From positions 2,558,412 through 2,622,411 of the forward strand of contig JAGGNK010008337.1 of assembly GCA_017590115.1 (NCBI GenBank): a stretch of 64,000 bases of DNA, given 5' to 3'. The notes below the pieces were generated by a model. It ran no database searches. It was not told the DNA's origin and was given only the letters and a program-made list of their open reading frames with translations. Positions 22,441 to 35,329 of this stretch are shown here, one piece after another. The position numbers and the translations under genes are program-made. This DNA is from Montifringilla adamsi (Eukaryota > Chordata > Aves > Passeriformes > Passeridae). Positions within the stretch are counted from its first letter, which is position 1; every line of letters starts with the position of its first letter.

Positions 22441-25270
22441 CTGCATACAACCAGGCGTTTCCTGAAGGCAAGCCAACCTTGTGCTACCCTGGCTGGAGGG
22501 TGTTTTTTTTTTTTGCCTTCCCCCAAAACTCATCTGTGGCACGCTGTAAAGTATCCTTCAGGTGTTGTTGCCCACCTGGCAGCAACGGGGCGTTGAGCCC
22601 CTCTTGCAGGGGCATGTGCCAAGCCCAAAAAAGGGTGGCTGTGAGTGGGGTGCTGGTTATCCACTGGGGTCTGGGGCTGGCTGGTCAGACCATGTGTTTT
22701 TCCAATTAACAGGCTGTGACCTCCGTTACCCTGGGCTGGTGCTGATAGAGCATCATTGTTCCTTGCAGGAAAAGTAAATACAGAATATGACAGACAATAT
22801 ATTTTGTTAGTCAGGAGCTTAGAGTCCCATTAAGAAGTCTGGCAATATTGATAAAATAAAGCAACATTAGGAGAGGCATTTATTATGGTGTATGTAGGCT
22901 GTTGGGCCAAAAAATACTCCAACTTTCTGCAGTTTATAAAACATTAGGGAAGGAGAGGGGGCGGACTGCTTGATTTATGGTGGCTGTAAGTGATACTGAG
23001 ATGAAGTAAAACATCCAGAGGTCTGAGAAAGTGTTACTTTTGTGTTTTAATGCCTGGTGTGAGTGTGCACACAGAGGTCCACGAGGCAGCTCAGGGGTGG
23101 TTGAGGACCTGCACTCCCTGCACAAACACCTCATCCTTCTCACGGGGACTGAGATGCAGCCCCACATCTGAGCTACCTCTGCCCCTCTTCTCTTCTGGTT
23201 CAGAGCAAAACCCTGGATTTTTCACACCCCAAGAAGAGGGGGAACAGATCTGGATCTGTTTGTTGTGGCTGGGTCCCAAATCCAATCATGATTAATTACT
23301 TTTTCTTGGTGCTGTGCTGAGCTGGGAGAATTACCCCAAGAGAAGTTTCCATCAGAGTGGATTTTTTTTTTTTGTCTCTTTTTTTTTGGTTGTTTGTTTT
23401 TTAATAGCAGCCTCCTAAAACTTCACATTGAAATTCCGAATTAATTCCATCGGATTTATGCTTATTGTAGATTATTTTTAGCGCATCCAAAATATGGGTA
23501 GGTCAGGTTTTTCCAGCCCTCTGCTGAAACTGGATCACGCTCACCTGTATGCAGGAGCTGAAATAATATTTTGAGTGTTGATCTCACTTGAGTTTAATCC
23601 TAAATTTGAAGAGAGAACCTGGATGTTGTATGGTGAAACTTAGTACATGAATGCCTGTTTCTAGACAGCCCATAAAACCCCTGAATTTTACCCTATACAG
23701 GCCCATGTTATTTGAGTTGTAACTCATGAAGGAGAAGCCTAAAAAATTGCTTGATAATAGTAAAACTTTGACTTCAGTACCAAAGGAAGCAGGTGGTAAT
23801 GGGGACCTGTTGCCCTCAGTGCTGGGAGCCTGCTTGTACAAATCCATGCAAAATGGTTTTGGCCAAGGCTGTGGTGCCTATTTCCAGCCCAGGAAAAGCC
23901 AGTTTGGGAAGAAAAATTTATCAAGCATAGAGCTTGAGAACCTTCAAGTGGTTGGCCTGCCTCCTCTGTGGGGCACTAACTCTAGGAGCAGAAATATTCT
24001 GGGAATGTCCCACTGAGGCCTGTAAGACTGTGGCCTTCCTCCCCCTCACTGTTTCTTAGGATTTTTCCTAGAAATCAAGATGCTGATCTACAACTCTAGG
24101 AAATAGCTACGTGGTCAACAGGGAGCCCCTCATCCATAATGTCTGGAATTAGGCAACACATCTGGAGTCGTGGGGCAGTGAGGGCGTGTCAGAGGGCAAA
24201 GCCTGGGGTTTTAGGGCCGGAACACACAGCAGCTGCCCCCCCTGATGATTTAGGGTGATGCTGGGCTCCTGAAGGTCTGTCTGGCAAATTTTCCTGCTGC
24301 ACCAAACCTTGTGAATTTGGGTGTTTGTGGCATGGGACGACCCCTTGGGTTGGAGCACGGGTCTGCTGGAGCTTCAGGTCGCTGGGAGCCAAGAGGGTGG
24401 GGAAATCTTTGTGGTGAACCTAAACCTGTGTTTGGGGCTACTCCAAGTAACCCAGTTTGCTGTGAACACTCCCCTTGGAGCAGCAACGCTCCCTAAGAGG
24501 CTGTGTCAGTCAATTATAGACTTAGGGTGGCCAACAACCTCTTCTCCTATCATCCCTTCCCACCACTCCCCAAGCCTCTGCCAGAGAGGACAAGCCCAGT
24601 GGCAGCAAGCACACATCAGCCTCGGGATGTCATGGCAAGGAGCCAAGACAAAAGTTCTGGATAACTTCATCTTGTCTTTTCTTGGTATAATATTAATGTA
24701 TGTGGAATGCAACTGTGCTACTATTAAAAAAAAAAAAGCTAACAAGGGCTTTTGTATGTCTGTATCCCCCACGCTATTAGAAATAAATTTTCATTAGTAG
24801 GAGCCATGTACTTCTCAATTAATATCTAATCAAGTAGGCTCCTCTTTATTTAGAAGGTTTATATTTTTCTTAATTCTTCTGTGCCCACCACATTCACAGT
24901 ATAAGAAAATTGTGCAGGCAATGCTGGCCTTTCTTTAGAATGAGATTTCTGTACAGAAAAAACAAAGCCTAATTTTTCAGAGATTGAGTTAATGATTGGG
25001 AGAGCAATGACTTGGAGAAGGAGGACTTGAGTGAAAGGAAACTGCTCACTGAAACCAGACCCTAGAAATGCCATAAATTTAGGTTTGTAGCAGGCCAATG
25101 CTTATTTTTCTTTCTCTATGCCAAGCACTGCTTTTGCCTTTAAACTGAGTATGGTTGAGAAATAAAAAAGTCCATCTGGAAGAATCTTGGGAATGGAAGA
25201 GGAATTTGGTGAATGTTCAGATCACAAAACCTGCTTGTAACTATCTGAATGGTTCTTGTTGAAGTAACTT
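22441..25270. other. Intergenic DNA with small AT-rich islands
   Basis: Two shorter motif-rich stretches are visible: 22775-22960 (ATATTTTGTTAG, GGCAATATTGATAAAATAAAG, CATTTATTATGG) and 23415-23500 (CCGAATTAATTCC, GATTATTTTTAGCGC). A third at 24690-24870 has TATAATATTAATG and CAATTAATATCTAATC. T runs occur at about 22502 and 23359. No gene seen. Confidence 0.4.
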
Positions 25271-25271
25271 T

Positions 25272-25340
25272 CACAGAATTGTGGAATGGTTTGGATTGGA
25301 AAGGACCTTAAAGACCATCTAGTTCCATCCCCCCTGACAT
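25272..25340 (-). mobile_element. CR1 LINE 3'-end fragment (antisense)
   Basis: Reverse complement of the CR1 tail. The + strand reads CACAGAATTGTGGAATGG, TTTGGATTGGAAAGGACCTT, AAAGACCATCTAGTTCCATC and CCCCCTGACATTCAG. About 70 bases remain, a typical 5'-truncated dead copy. Confidence 0.9.
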
Positions 25341-25980
25341 TCAGCTCTTTGACAACACAAGCTCGAAAACTTCGTGTGCCAAGTTTGCTTCAAAGTAATC
25401 TATGCAAAAAAAAAGCACAATCTGTGTGTGTGAGAGAGCTTTGGAGCTGGGGAAAAAACCCAGGGAATTCCTTTAAGGCTCGTGAACACCCAGTCTGTAA
25501 AAGTTACCTGGTGCCTTGCCCAGCTCATGGTACAGGGCGCTGGTGGGATGTGCCTCCCGGTGCCAACCGGCCTTCGTGTCTCTGCGAGCCACAGGAGGGC
25601 CTGGATCCTCTACACCCAGCCCTTCTCTGGCTGTTGAAGGTGTAATTATCTGTGTGGGTGGCAAAATGGCCCAGGGCTCCCCGTTTGCATTTTGTGCAAC
25701 TGGAACATACCCTCCTTGTTCGGGTAAGGTGGCAAATAAAACCCGAGCAGGGCAGCGCCGGGTGTTGGTGGGGAGTTGTGTAATAGCATGAGAATGGGTT
25801 TTATGACAGTGTATCGCTTGCTGAGACTGCAGGGCTGGCGCAAATCGTGCGTTGGGAGAAGGCTTTTGTGCAGCTCCATGGCTTTTTTGGGGAGTTTATG
25901 GCTTGCCGAGCCATGGCGTGCTGTGTGAAAGCCGGGAGGCGCGAGGCCGAGTGTCGCAATGCACGCGGAGGTACCAGCAT

Positions 25981-26310
25981 CTGGAGCTGTGGAGCCACAT
26001 CCCAGCCCTGCCTGCACGGCCTGGCCTTCTGGAGCTGTGGAGCCACATCCCTGCACGGCCTGGCCTTCTGGAGCTGTGGAGCCACATCCCTGCACAGCCT
26101 GGCCTTCTGGAGCTGTGGAGCCACATCCCTGCACGGCCTGGCCCTCTGGAGCTGTGGGGCCAGATCCCTGCATGGCCTGGCCTTCTGGAGCTGTGGAGCG
26201 CCAGCCATGCATGGCCTGGCCTTCTGGAGCTGTGGAGCCAGATCCCTGCACGGCCTGGCCTTCTGGAGCTGTGGAGCCACATCCCAGCCCTGCCTGCACA
26301 GCCTGGCCTT
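25981..26310. repeat. Eight-copy 39-bp minisatellite
   Basis: Units begin with CTGGAGCTGTGG at 25981, 26029, 26068, 26107, 26146, 26185, 26224 and 26263. Six inner units are exactly 39 bp. The first and last are 48 bp because both carry the same 9-bp insert (AGCCCTGCC-like) after the CCACATCCC segment. Because 39 is divisible by 3, each unit reads as 13 codons in every frame, which keeps three + frames and several - frames open and produces apparent 122-217 codon repeat proteins. The fifth to seventh units have point changes (CAGATCCC, GCGCCAGCC). No sign that it is translated. Confidence 0.95.
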
Positions 26311-29300
26311 CCCCAGGGCTGCTCTAGCCCTAACCCTGACCCTGCCTGGGGTTTCTTTGCCTGGGTATTTTCTCTACCTCCTGCACCTGGAATTGCGCTC
26401 TCAGCACCGAGTTGGATGTGTGCATCCTCGTTTTTTGCTAAATCACACACCCTCTGTGTCTAGGATGAGCTCCTGAGCCTTTTTGCTCACCTTGGGGTGT
26501 TGCTTCCAGCCTTCTTGGGGTAAGAAGGTTTGGCTGTGTCAGGGGTCCTGAGTGTTGCAACTCTGCTTGTGTCGCAAGGGAGAGCCGAGGGGCTCCCTGC
26601 CGTGCTCCCAAGGAGCTGGGATTAGACCTTCCCTGAGCTGGCTGTGTGAGCCAAAATGCAGCCGGAGCTTTAACGCTCCAAAGCTTTGGCTCTGAAGGGT
26701 GAAGCTGAAAGGCAGGTACACTAGGAGGGGATCAGTTGGCTCTGAGACTCTGCTCCCCAATAAGTCCCCATTCTTTGCAGCATCTCCATGGATTTGATGG
26801 TTTCGAGTCTCTCTCTCTCTGTGCAAAGTTTTATCTGCTGTCCTTGGATTGTCTCTCAAGGGCAACTCCCCTTTTTCCTGGGCAGTGCAAGGAGCCTCTC
26901 CCTGGATGTCAGCAGGCAGAAATTATCAGAGATTGCTTTGTGCATGGCAGAAGACTCTGAGTTCCACAGCTGGGACCTGGGAGGACATCTGGCATTCACC
27001 CCAGTGGTGATCTGAGCTTGGTGTCCCCACAGCTCAGTTTGGGACAGCCCTTTTTGGAATGGATGTTTTCCTTTCTCCAAGAGGTATTTTTGGGTGGATT
27101 TGAAGGTCTGATGGGAGCCTTCTCCTAGCTGTGCCTTGTGACAGCAGCTCTCTGTGTTTGTATAAAGATGGTGCACTGAGGTCAAAAACCCCATGATGTT
27201 GAGGAAAGCCTTTCTGTTGGCTTTATTGGGTGTTGCTCCACCTCTGCAGTGAAATCAAGATTCAGAACTGTGCAGGTGAGATGCAGAAAATCTTAAATTA
27301 GCTCTAAACAAAAAAGGAGGGGAGAAAATAACAGCCCCAAACCCAGTAAAATGTGACACAGGTGCCTTTCTGAAACTTTCTCTTCTGTTTATCTCGAAGT
27401 ACTGTTTAAATGGTGTTTCAGTATTACTGGACTTTTCATAGAGGCAACACTTGCTCTGAACAATTAATTTCCAGGTGATCCACTTTAATTTGTTTGTGCT
27501 CACCAGGAAGGGAGCATATCCACTTTAAAGCAGCTGTCCTGAGAGAAATTCACAGTGATGAGAAATACTCCGGAGCTGAGAGCAAGACAGATCGCTGTGC
27601 TTTACTGCAAACCTCTGTACAAGCTGGATGTTGCCTTTCCTAGTCCAGCTCTTCCCTGCAGCTGGAATTCCTAACACACATTTTCTTGGCTAGGGCTAGA
27701 TTGGGGTGCAGTGGAAGTTACTGAAGTTGAGAGAGATGCTCTGGTTTTATTATGAAATGACCAAAATCCAGCCACAGACCTGAGAACATTCCTCAAGACA
27801 CAGAAATTGTTGACAATTGTTGTTGTCCTGCTGCTGTGGAGGACAGCAGAGCATGAGAGGGGAGGAATGAGAATTGCTCCATGGTCCTCCCTGGAGCCTG
27901 AACATCCCAAATCTGAGAGAGCTCCACTCACACTCGCCCGGCTCCCTCCCATCGCTGCCGGGCTGAGCAAGTGCGGACAAACCCTGCCCGGAGCTGCTGC
28001 CAAGCTTCTCCAGCTCTTCCCACCGCCTTGCCCAAGTGCTCAGGCGATAAGATTCGTCCTGCCCTGTTTTTGCAAAGGGATTTGGCGATTGCAAAACGTG
28101 TCACATTATTGACTGGAAGTTGTTACCATCTGGTGGCTGTGTCGATGGTCTGGGACTAATGAGTGGGTAATCTCAGTGAGTTCCTAGGGGACAGCTGTCC
28201 CCTCTCACTTTCTTCCTCACAATCACAGTCATCATCACTGCACTGGGCACTAATTGGAATTCTCAGTTGCAAGCGGCCGTGGAAGCTCTTTCCACGAGAA
28301 ATGGGGCAATAGGAGGGAAAATGCCTTTCCAGCAGCTGGGTTGTGTTTTATGTGCAGAAAGGATCTGGGGTTATTGGCCATGTTGTACGAGCTCTAAACA
28401 CTCTCTAAAGAGGGAATCAAAGGACATGAGCTACGGTAGATGAAGTAAGAGGAATAAAAACACACTGCTATCCCTTTGGCTGATTTCCTAACCCTCCCAC
28501 CAGTCAATAGGTGCCTGCTCCAAAGTGCCCTGTCTTGTAAATGCATGCCCAGAAAATGCAGCTAAAAAAAAAAAAAAAAAGAAACAAAAGTCTAGTGCAT
28601 ATTCAGAGTTGGGATCAGGTGGAAGCATTCGTGGTTCTCACTGGTTTGATGATATTTGAAATGTTATTCAAAATCATGCAAAGCTGGGCTCTGCACTGGG
28701 AGCCATGGAGGTGGGGAGATTGGTGCTGCAGGGAATATTCCCAGGGAGGGGAGAGGGCTGGAAATTACATGGGATAGTAAATGCAGCTCAGATATAGCCT
28801 GACAAGTGTCATGGTGTTCTGCCTCAGCAGTGATCTTTCACTGCTGCTCTAATACCCCTTGTTCTGCTTTTCCTCTCTGGTCCCTCTCTGTCTGTTCACG
28901 GGGTCATCAGGACCCCACACAAGCCCTCAGTTTTGCTGGAGGTGTCTCCTACTCTTGTGGAGGTGTCCAAAGGACTTGTTTTCTGAAAGCCAAGGCACAC
29001 TCTGAGTGCAGAGGCTACTGCAGCTTGCTTAAAGGGAAGCTCATGCTGTGCCATGGAGGGGTAGAGCCTCCCTGGAGACCTCACCTTGTAAGAGTGGGTT
29101 TGGGGTCAGCCCCTTTTGCTGTACCATGTCTCCCGAGGCCTTGAGCAGTCTGGCTTGGAGTTCCCCAGCGGCGAGTCACCCGTGATTGCAGGTGGTTATT
29201 CGCCCGCTGTGCGGTTCCTCCTATCGCCCTCCCCATCTCAGCTCTCTGCTCTGACTTCAGGCTGCTCTTGAATCTGTGAAGAGCTGTGGTGCTGATGTGG

Positions 29301-29670
29301 TGTGAGCTTGGTTTGAGCTCAAGTCAGCGAGGAGCAATGTCTCAGCCTGCTGGGAGCTACTCGTGGTAGCTGGATATTGGTGCATGCCATGGGCTTCCAT
29401 TGCTTAACTGCAAAATACAACTTTAAATACAGTAATACCCGTGTAAAGACTTGCTGGGGGGGAAAAAAAAAATGAAGGCACTCTTTTGCTCAATTGTGGA
29501 GCAGGTTGGGGAGTTTAGAGGCCAAAGAGGAAGGTAGGCTTCCTGCTCATGATGGGCCATATGCTCTGCTAGCACGCTGGCTTGATCCATCAGGAGCCCC
29601 GCGGAAGCGCCCGCCTTGGCCACAGATGTGAGCGTGGAGCAGCAGCACTGAATCACCTGTCATCCGTACG
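26311..29670. other. Intergenic DNA, no gene seen
   Basis: Starts with a short telomere-like CCCTAACCCTGACCCTG (26328-26344). It contains a short CT-rich stretch near 26811 and A runs near 28564 and 29463. No repeat family or exon recognised. Open frames are short and overlapping. Confidence 0.5.
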
Positions 29671-29679
29671 GCTGGGGTG

Positions 29680-29905
29680 AAAGGGGAAGCTATTTACATA
29701 AATTATTGGAGAGCAGTAAATATTATTTCATGATATCACATCAAGATTAACTTAATCAAACCTGATATTAAGAGGAAGGATGATTTGCTTTTAGCCGAAG
29801 ATACAATTAAAGAAGGTGCTTGAGGGTAAAGGAGAGTGCCTACTTAGGAAGATGTTTATCACACAATGGGTGATAATGGGTTGGGAAGCTTATACCCAAG
29901 ATCTT
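29680..29905. promoter_or_regulatory. Enhancer-like AT-rich island
   Basis: Motif-dense, unique sequence: TTTACATAAATTATTGG, AGTAAATATTATTTCATG, AAGATTAACTTAATC, CCTGATATTAAG, ACAATTAAAG, GTTTATCACACAATGGG and GTGATAATGG. ATTA, GATA-like (TTATCA, TGATAA) and forkhead-like cores cluster within about 200 bp. Candidate conserved element. Confidence 0.42.
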
Positions 29906-30290
29906 AACTCCTTTGTGGATTTTGTAGCTACAACTCTCCTAATTTTAGCAGCTGTTGCAGTCTCAGGAAGGAGAACGTGAATGAAATGTAGTTGTGAGGT
30001 TTTCTTTGTGGGCTTTGGCTGGAAGGGAGAGATATCTTAATGTTTTAAATGCCTATTTCTCATTTCAAAGGTTTCTGGGAGATTGTCTTGGCAAATATCG
30101 TCCAAACTAAAGGCAAAACATTGAACTCTTCCCTGCTGGACTGGGAACCTGCCTGGCCTCAGCTGTACTGTGGGTCAAGGCTGTGCTTTTGTGTTGCCTG
30201 GGGTCTGTAGAGGGTTAAAGCCATTGCAACCTCCCCTTCTCACTGCTGCTTTTCTCTTGGTGAGTAGACCCACGTCTGCTGAATAAAGCA

Positions 30291-30321
30291 ATGGAATCGT
30301 GGAATATCCTGAGTTGGAATG
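30291..30321 (-). mobile_element. CR1 3'-end scrap (antisense)
   Basis: About 30 bases resembling the antisense CR1 terminus: GGAATCGTGGAATATCC followed by TGAGTTGGAATG. Too short for subfamily assignment. Confidence 0.55.
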
Positions 30322-30324
30322 TCG

Positions 30325-31373
30325 ATTGTTTGCTAGGAGTGGGTTCATCTTCTAGAACCCTGGAAGGCAATGCCTTGAGTTTCCCAATGTGTCCATAGCA
30401 TATGAATCATGTGTAGCTCTTTCCAGTGGTTTAAGTGGAAGCTCAGTGTGTCTGAGAGAACAGATCCCACGCCAGTTTATTGCCTCCAGAGCTGTCTGCA
30501 GGGGGATTACTCTTACACAACTTCTTAAACATTTATTTTTGCATAATTTTTACAGAAAAGCCAAAACTGACCCATTTGGGCAGTTCCTACGTGAATCCCT
30601 TCTTCCTTTCTTTTTGAGGAAGGCTGAATTTTCCCTCATCGTATTTTTTTTAATCAAAACCCAAATTATTGGTTGAGGGGGGTGGGAACTTGTATTGGAA
30701 AGTCTTGGACAAGCCTGAACCGCGTCTCCTCTTTGTGTGAAGTGCATCCTCCTCGATCCCACACATTCCAATACCAGCTGGAGGAGCTGGGAAAGGCTCA
30801 CAATGTACTCAGTGCATTCCAGGATTAGACCCATTGTTTGAGTAATAACACTCAATCTCACAAGCCCATCTTCATTTTTCTTTTCCATCCACTCTTCCCA
30901 CATGAAAGGTGTAAGGGCTTTATTTTTCCCTTAGCTCCTTCCCTGTCCTTGCCTTCCTGGTGTTTTCATAACACCCACTGTGCAGGGTTATGTGGCTCCT
31001 CTCCCTGAGGTCTCAAAGAGCAGGATTTGGCCCAGGGTAGTAGTAAACTACTAAAAAATCCCCCCCAAAACTGCACCTTAATTACTTCATGTTTATTTAG
31101 TTCAAGTGGTGCACAGTGCTGGTTCTTCAGCAGCCACCTGTGGGATGCTCAGGCCTTGTCAATCCATCCATCCCTGCTTTCAATGCCTGAGTAATACAAG
31201 CATCTGCTGCCACTCGACAAGTGATGCTCTGCTGACCATTTCTAACAGCTCCCACCTGCTCATGTTTGCAAAAGCAAGTTTGGAATGCCTGGCCATGGGA
31301 AGAACAGCCCCAGCACTGCCTTGCAGCCACAGCTTTTCCCTCTGAGGATCACTGATTTTGGAGAACTGCAGAA
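30325..31373. other. Intergenic DNA, nothing recognised
   Basis: Mixed, AT-leaning sequence between two CR1 scraps. No supported exon or regulatory island. Confidence 0.45.
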
Positions 31374-31447
31374 GGGTTTGGGTTGGATGGAGTGTTAAAG
31401 ATCATCTAGTTCAATCCCCCTGTTCATTGAGGACAGCACCTTCTTTC
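31374..31447 (-). mobile_element. CR1 LINE 3'-end fragment (antisense)
   Basis: The + strand shows GGGTTTGGGTTGGATGGAG, AAAGATCATCTAGTTCAATC, CCCCTGTTCATTGAGGAC and AGCACCTTC, i.e. the reverse complement of the CR1 tail. Degraded relative to the other copies. Confidence 0.75.
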
Positions 31448-34375
31448 AAGAGCTGGTCACCTCTAAGATATTGCACATTTCATCTCGACTTTGCCAGGCC
31501 TAAAAGCTGTAGGATTTAATTTTTAAAAACAACTGTAGTTACTCGTATCCTTTTCCCAGTCTTAAATGTGAGGGTGTTTGTGGGTAGAGCTGTTAAATCT
31601 CCCTGTGATGATACTCAAGCTGCAATGCAGCTTTGATAACAAGGAGATGGTGGTGAAACTAAGCCTTGTGGTGTCCCTCCCAGGTTGGGCTGGGCTGCAC
31701 TTTGCCCTGAGGACAGGTCTGGAGCTCTCAGAGGGGCTGGGCTCTTGTTCTGGGCAGGTCCTTCTCTGCTCTGACAGACTCTGTGCACCTGCCTTGGTGC
31801 TTGGATGTCCCTGCTCCATCTGGCAAGCTGGTCAAGCTTCTCCACTGGTGCTTTAATGCTACACTAACACTGGTTTTATATTTCTGGATCAGCCCTTACT
31901 CCCATAATTTTCTGATTTGATGCTGTTTGCCCTCTGTTCCCAGCAAGTCAACCTGCTGTGGAAGGGAAGTTTTCCATGTGTGGCTGCTTCTTTCCTACTG
32001 TGGGAGACCTTTTCTGTCTCAGCTATGTGAATTCTGCCCAAAACTGCAGCTCCTGGAAGTGCCCTTTTCTAGCTGAAGGGGAAGTGGGGTGACAGCCACA
32101 TTTTCCTTACCAAGCTGAATTATTCTCTCCAGCTGAATTATTCTCTCCAGCATTTGGTTGTAGTTGCTTTGCTCAGACAACTCCTGCCAGTGGCAGGAGA
32201 GATGGGATTTGGGCTCAGACTGTGCTGAACATGGTGAACCACGTGGCTCAATCACAGCATTGGAGATTGAATTAATTATTATAGACCCTGGTAGTCTTGT
32301 TTAGGTTATATTCCTTTTTCATCAGGAATAGCCTTAGCAGTAGCTTCAGCCGTGGTGAAAACCTGATTTGTCATGGAAGCACAAAATGAGGCAGTCACTT
32401 TTTTCCTTTGCATCTCAATGCTTTTGGGCCCAGGAGCATCTGAGTGACTATTTTGAGGAAAAGATTTTTGGTGAGATGCAGGTAAAACCTTAGAGATTCT
32501 AAGTGCTCCTGTGAGAAGTCAGCCCAGGTGAACCAAAACCTGGGGCTGTGGGTGCAGAGCCCTCGGGAGCCAGGGAGGGAACACCTCCTCCGGGGATGGC
32601 TGAGGAAGCAGATATGGCAGTGAAATTAAATGGGTGTTGCTGGTGCAGTATTACTCAACATTTCTGCTTTGGAATCACAGTGAGAAGTATCTTGTGGAGA
32701 CCTCAGCCAGTGAGATAAACGTGGGCATGCCGAGGTCTCACCTGGGGAGAAGGCAAGTGGTGCAGATTGAAGCACTTTGCCTCAGCTCAGCCCACCCAGT
32801 GTGGGTGAGGCTTTGGTGGAAGACTTGGGCTTAATTCTGGCTCTGCTTGAGGCTTTGTGACATCTGGAAGTTTTAATCTGGAGTTTTAACCCACAGATAT
32901 AGCTTGATCCATGAGAGGATTGTGCAGATAAACTCATTAATGTTTGCAGAATACTTAGGAGCCACTTAAGCATATCAATAAGTTTAGAGTGTTATTACTG
33001 CGTGGACTTTGATGAAATCCCTTGGTGTCAGATCTCCTCCTAAACATTTTCATCAAAAGCCTGTGCTTTTTAAAACAGTGTTTTGGTTTTTTTAAAAAAA
33101 CTTGTTTTGTTTGTTGAATGTTGAATTCAATTCCAAGTTTGCAGAATCTGAGGCAGTCCTGGAGCTGCTTGGAAATGTTCAAAGCTTTTCCAGGCTCATT
33201 TCTTTAGTCAGTAATATTATAGTGAATTGGAAGCTTGAGCTGTAGAGAGTTTTAGCAAATCTTAATTCTGCCTGTCACAGCTCCATAGGTCTCTGCACGT
33301 GCAGCCCTGGTGGGGTCAGATCCAGCCTCTTCCCTACAGGGATGTGGGAATGATCTGATGGGGTTTTTCAAGGCAAGAGTTGAGCAAACCCACGTGGAAA
33401 CGCTTCTGTTCCTTGGGCTGTGCCTGGGCTGAAACTGGGAAGTGCTTGCCTGATGCTCAGGACAGATGAACGTTGAGAATTTGATGTAATCCCAGACCTC
33501 AGGCATGAAACTCAGCTTGACCTTTCCTGTCGGGTGCTTTTGTGCAATCCTGCTGGACATTTAGCAACGAGAGAGGAAGCGGAGGAAGGATATCGGTGCA
33601 GCCATCTGTCAGTGCTGGGACGAGGAGTGACAGGCAGAGGAAGGGCTGAGACGTGTGTGGAGGCACTGCTTAAAACAAGAGCCTTTATGGAGGGGAACTG
33701 GGGGGCTCAGGGGACTGATGCTCTTGCTGGAGGTCACCAGTTCAAACCCAGCTTGTGGAAGCAGTGACCAAAAATGATAATTAATTAATGAACTTCTTTC
33801 TGTACCCGCTGAGCATCCCTCTCCTGTGGTCCCCCCCCCAGCCTGATCACGGGTCATAAAACTTTTTGCCACAAGTGGTCCCTTTTGGCAGATTAATGAA
33901 GGGTTTAATGGCTCTGCTGGGGGTGGTAAGAGGTTTGTCCTGTCCCTAAAAGCCAGCTCTTAGGGAAGGTTATTCTGCCTTTAGAAAATGTGGATTTTGA
34001 GCTCTGAACTGGGGTTTGCAGTGGCGGATCCCAGGTAACAGAGCAAAGCCAGTGCTGGGATGAAGGTGGCATTGTCCCTGGTGCAGCCACAGGCAGTTCT
34101 CACCCTGTTTCTCAGAGAGGTGCACTTCTCCCTGTGTTTCCTCAGCAAAAGCCAGGGCACAGAGCTGCTGCTCTGAGTGCCAGGGGCTGAGCTGGATCCC
34201 AGCAGCCTCTCCCAGCATCTTCTGGCCAGGGAGGTGGACGCTAGGATTGGAACTGATTTGCACTGCAGATTTGTTTTCCTGCCAGAAACCAGAACTTCTG
34301 GCTCTGGGCTCACTTGCTTCAGACTTGCATTAACTTTAGAGTTTGATGGCTCTGGCACCGAGCTCACAAAATGCA
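31448..34375. other. Intergenic DNA, no gene seen
   Basis: Contains an 18-bp tandem duplication at 32113. No domain-bearing frame, RNA gene or recognised transposon. A tRNA B-box-like string near 33740 lacks the rest of a tRNA. Confidence 0.5.
32113..32148. repeat. 18-bp perfect tandem duplication
   Basis: AGCTGAATTATTCTCTCC occurs twice head to tail (32113-32130 and 32131-32148), identical and therefore probably recent. Confidence 0.95.
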
Positions 34376-34560
34376 CCAACAGCGTGACATTAATTCTCTT
34401 TCAGCCGCGTAAGAAGCGTGTCTGAAAATAGACGCCAATTTAAAAATAATATTTCAGGGCTTGCTCGGTGCCAAATCAGACCTTTGGCCATTTATAGTAT
34501 CTATCTTTCTGGCAGAGATTGGCTTCTGATGCTTCACATCAAGATGTGGTGTTCAGTCAA
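34376..34560. promoter_or_regulatory. Enhancer-like island
   Basis: Unique sequence with GTGACATTAATTCTC, AGACGCCAATTTAAAAATAA, CCAAATCAGACC, TTTATAGTATCTATC and several CpGs (GCCGCGTAAGAAGCG). The mix of CpGs and ATTA cores in a repeat-free block suggests constraint. Confidence 0.4.
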
Positions 34561-35329
34561 GTAGGGCATAAGGAAATGTATTGCTGAAAAGGATGGAAAA
34601 GATGGGGAAAAAAAAAACACAAACCCTCAAAGATCCCCCAGACAACACTTCTCCCCCCTCCTGCAAAGCAACAGAGTATTTTAGATGGTCTTGCAGATCT
34701 TTGCCAGTGGATATCTGCTGCCCATTTAAAGGGAACTGCTTTTATTGAACAAAGCTGACACAAAAGTGTGAGTGCTTGTAAGTTTGTATGTGGAAACTTG
34801 TGAACCAGGAGCAGCTTGATTTGCAAGGAAAACCTTAAGCTTCAGTAATTTATAACAGGACTTGGTTATAACTTCAAGCCAATTTAGTAGCTGCCTGTGA
34901 TGTTTTTTTGGGAGGCTGGATGCAGAGTGGGACCCTACACCAGCTTTTCTTTTTTTTTTTTTCCCCCCTCAAGAGTTGCTGCTCCACCTGGCATTTCTCT
35001 GGCCTGAGAAATGAGCTGGGTGCATTGATCTCCTCTCCCTGCACTCATGTGTAGGCAGGAGGGCAGATCCCCTTGTATGAATCACCCAGTGCAAGCAGAT
35101 CTCAGAATGTTCAGGGTCTCCAAAGGGACTCCCTTTTCTTAGCACGTGGAAAGATGTCCTTGAATATTTTGTTTCAAAAACCACTTTTTAAAAAAAGAAC
35201 TTAAATTACTGCAGCACATGATACTTCACATTATTGTTGTGCTGGACACAAACAACAGCATGAGCCAGTGTGAAAAGTTTCAAGCAGGATCTCTGGACAG
35301 AAGGGTGGATTAGGATAAAAAGAAACTTG

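Noticed and set aside
25646..26476. Repeat proteins of 122-217 residues on both strands
   Set aside because: All are by-products of the 39-bp minisatellite, whose unit is a multiple of three and lacks stops in several frames.
33700..33765. tRNA-like fragment
   Set aside because: A B-box-like AGTTCAAACCC is present, but no cloverleaf, A box or terminator can be fitted.
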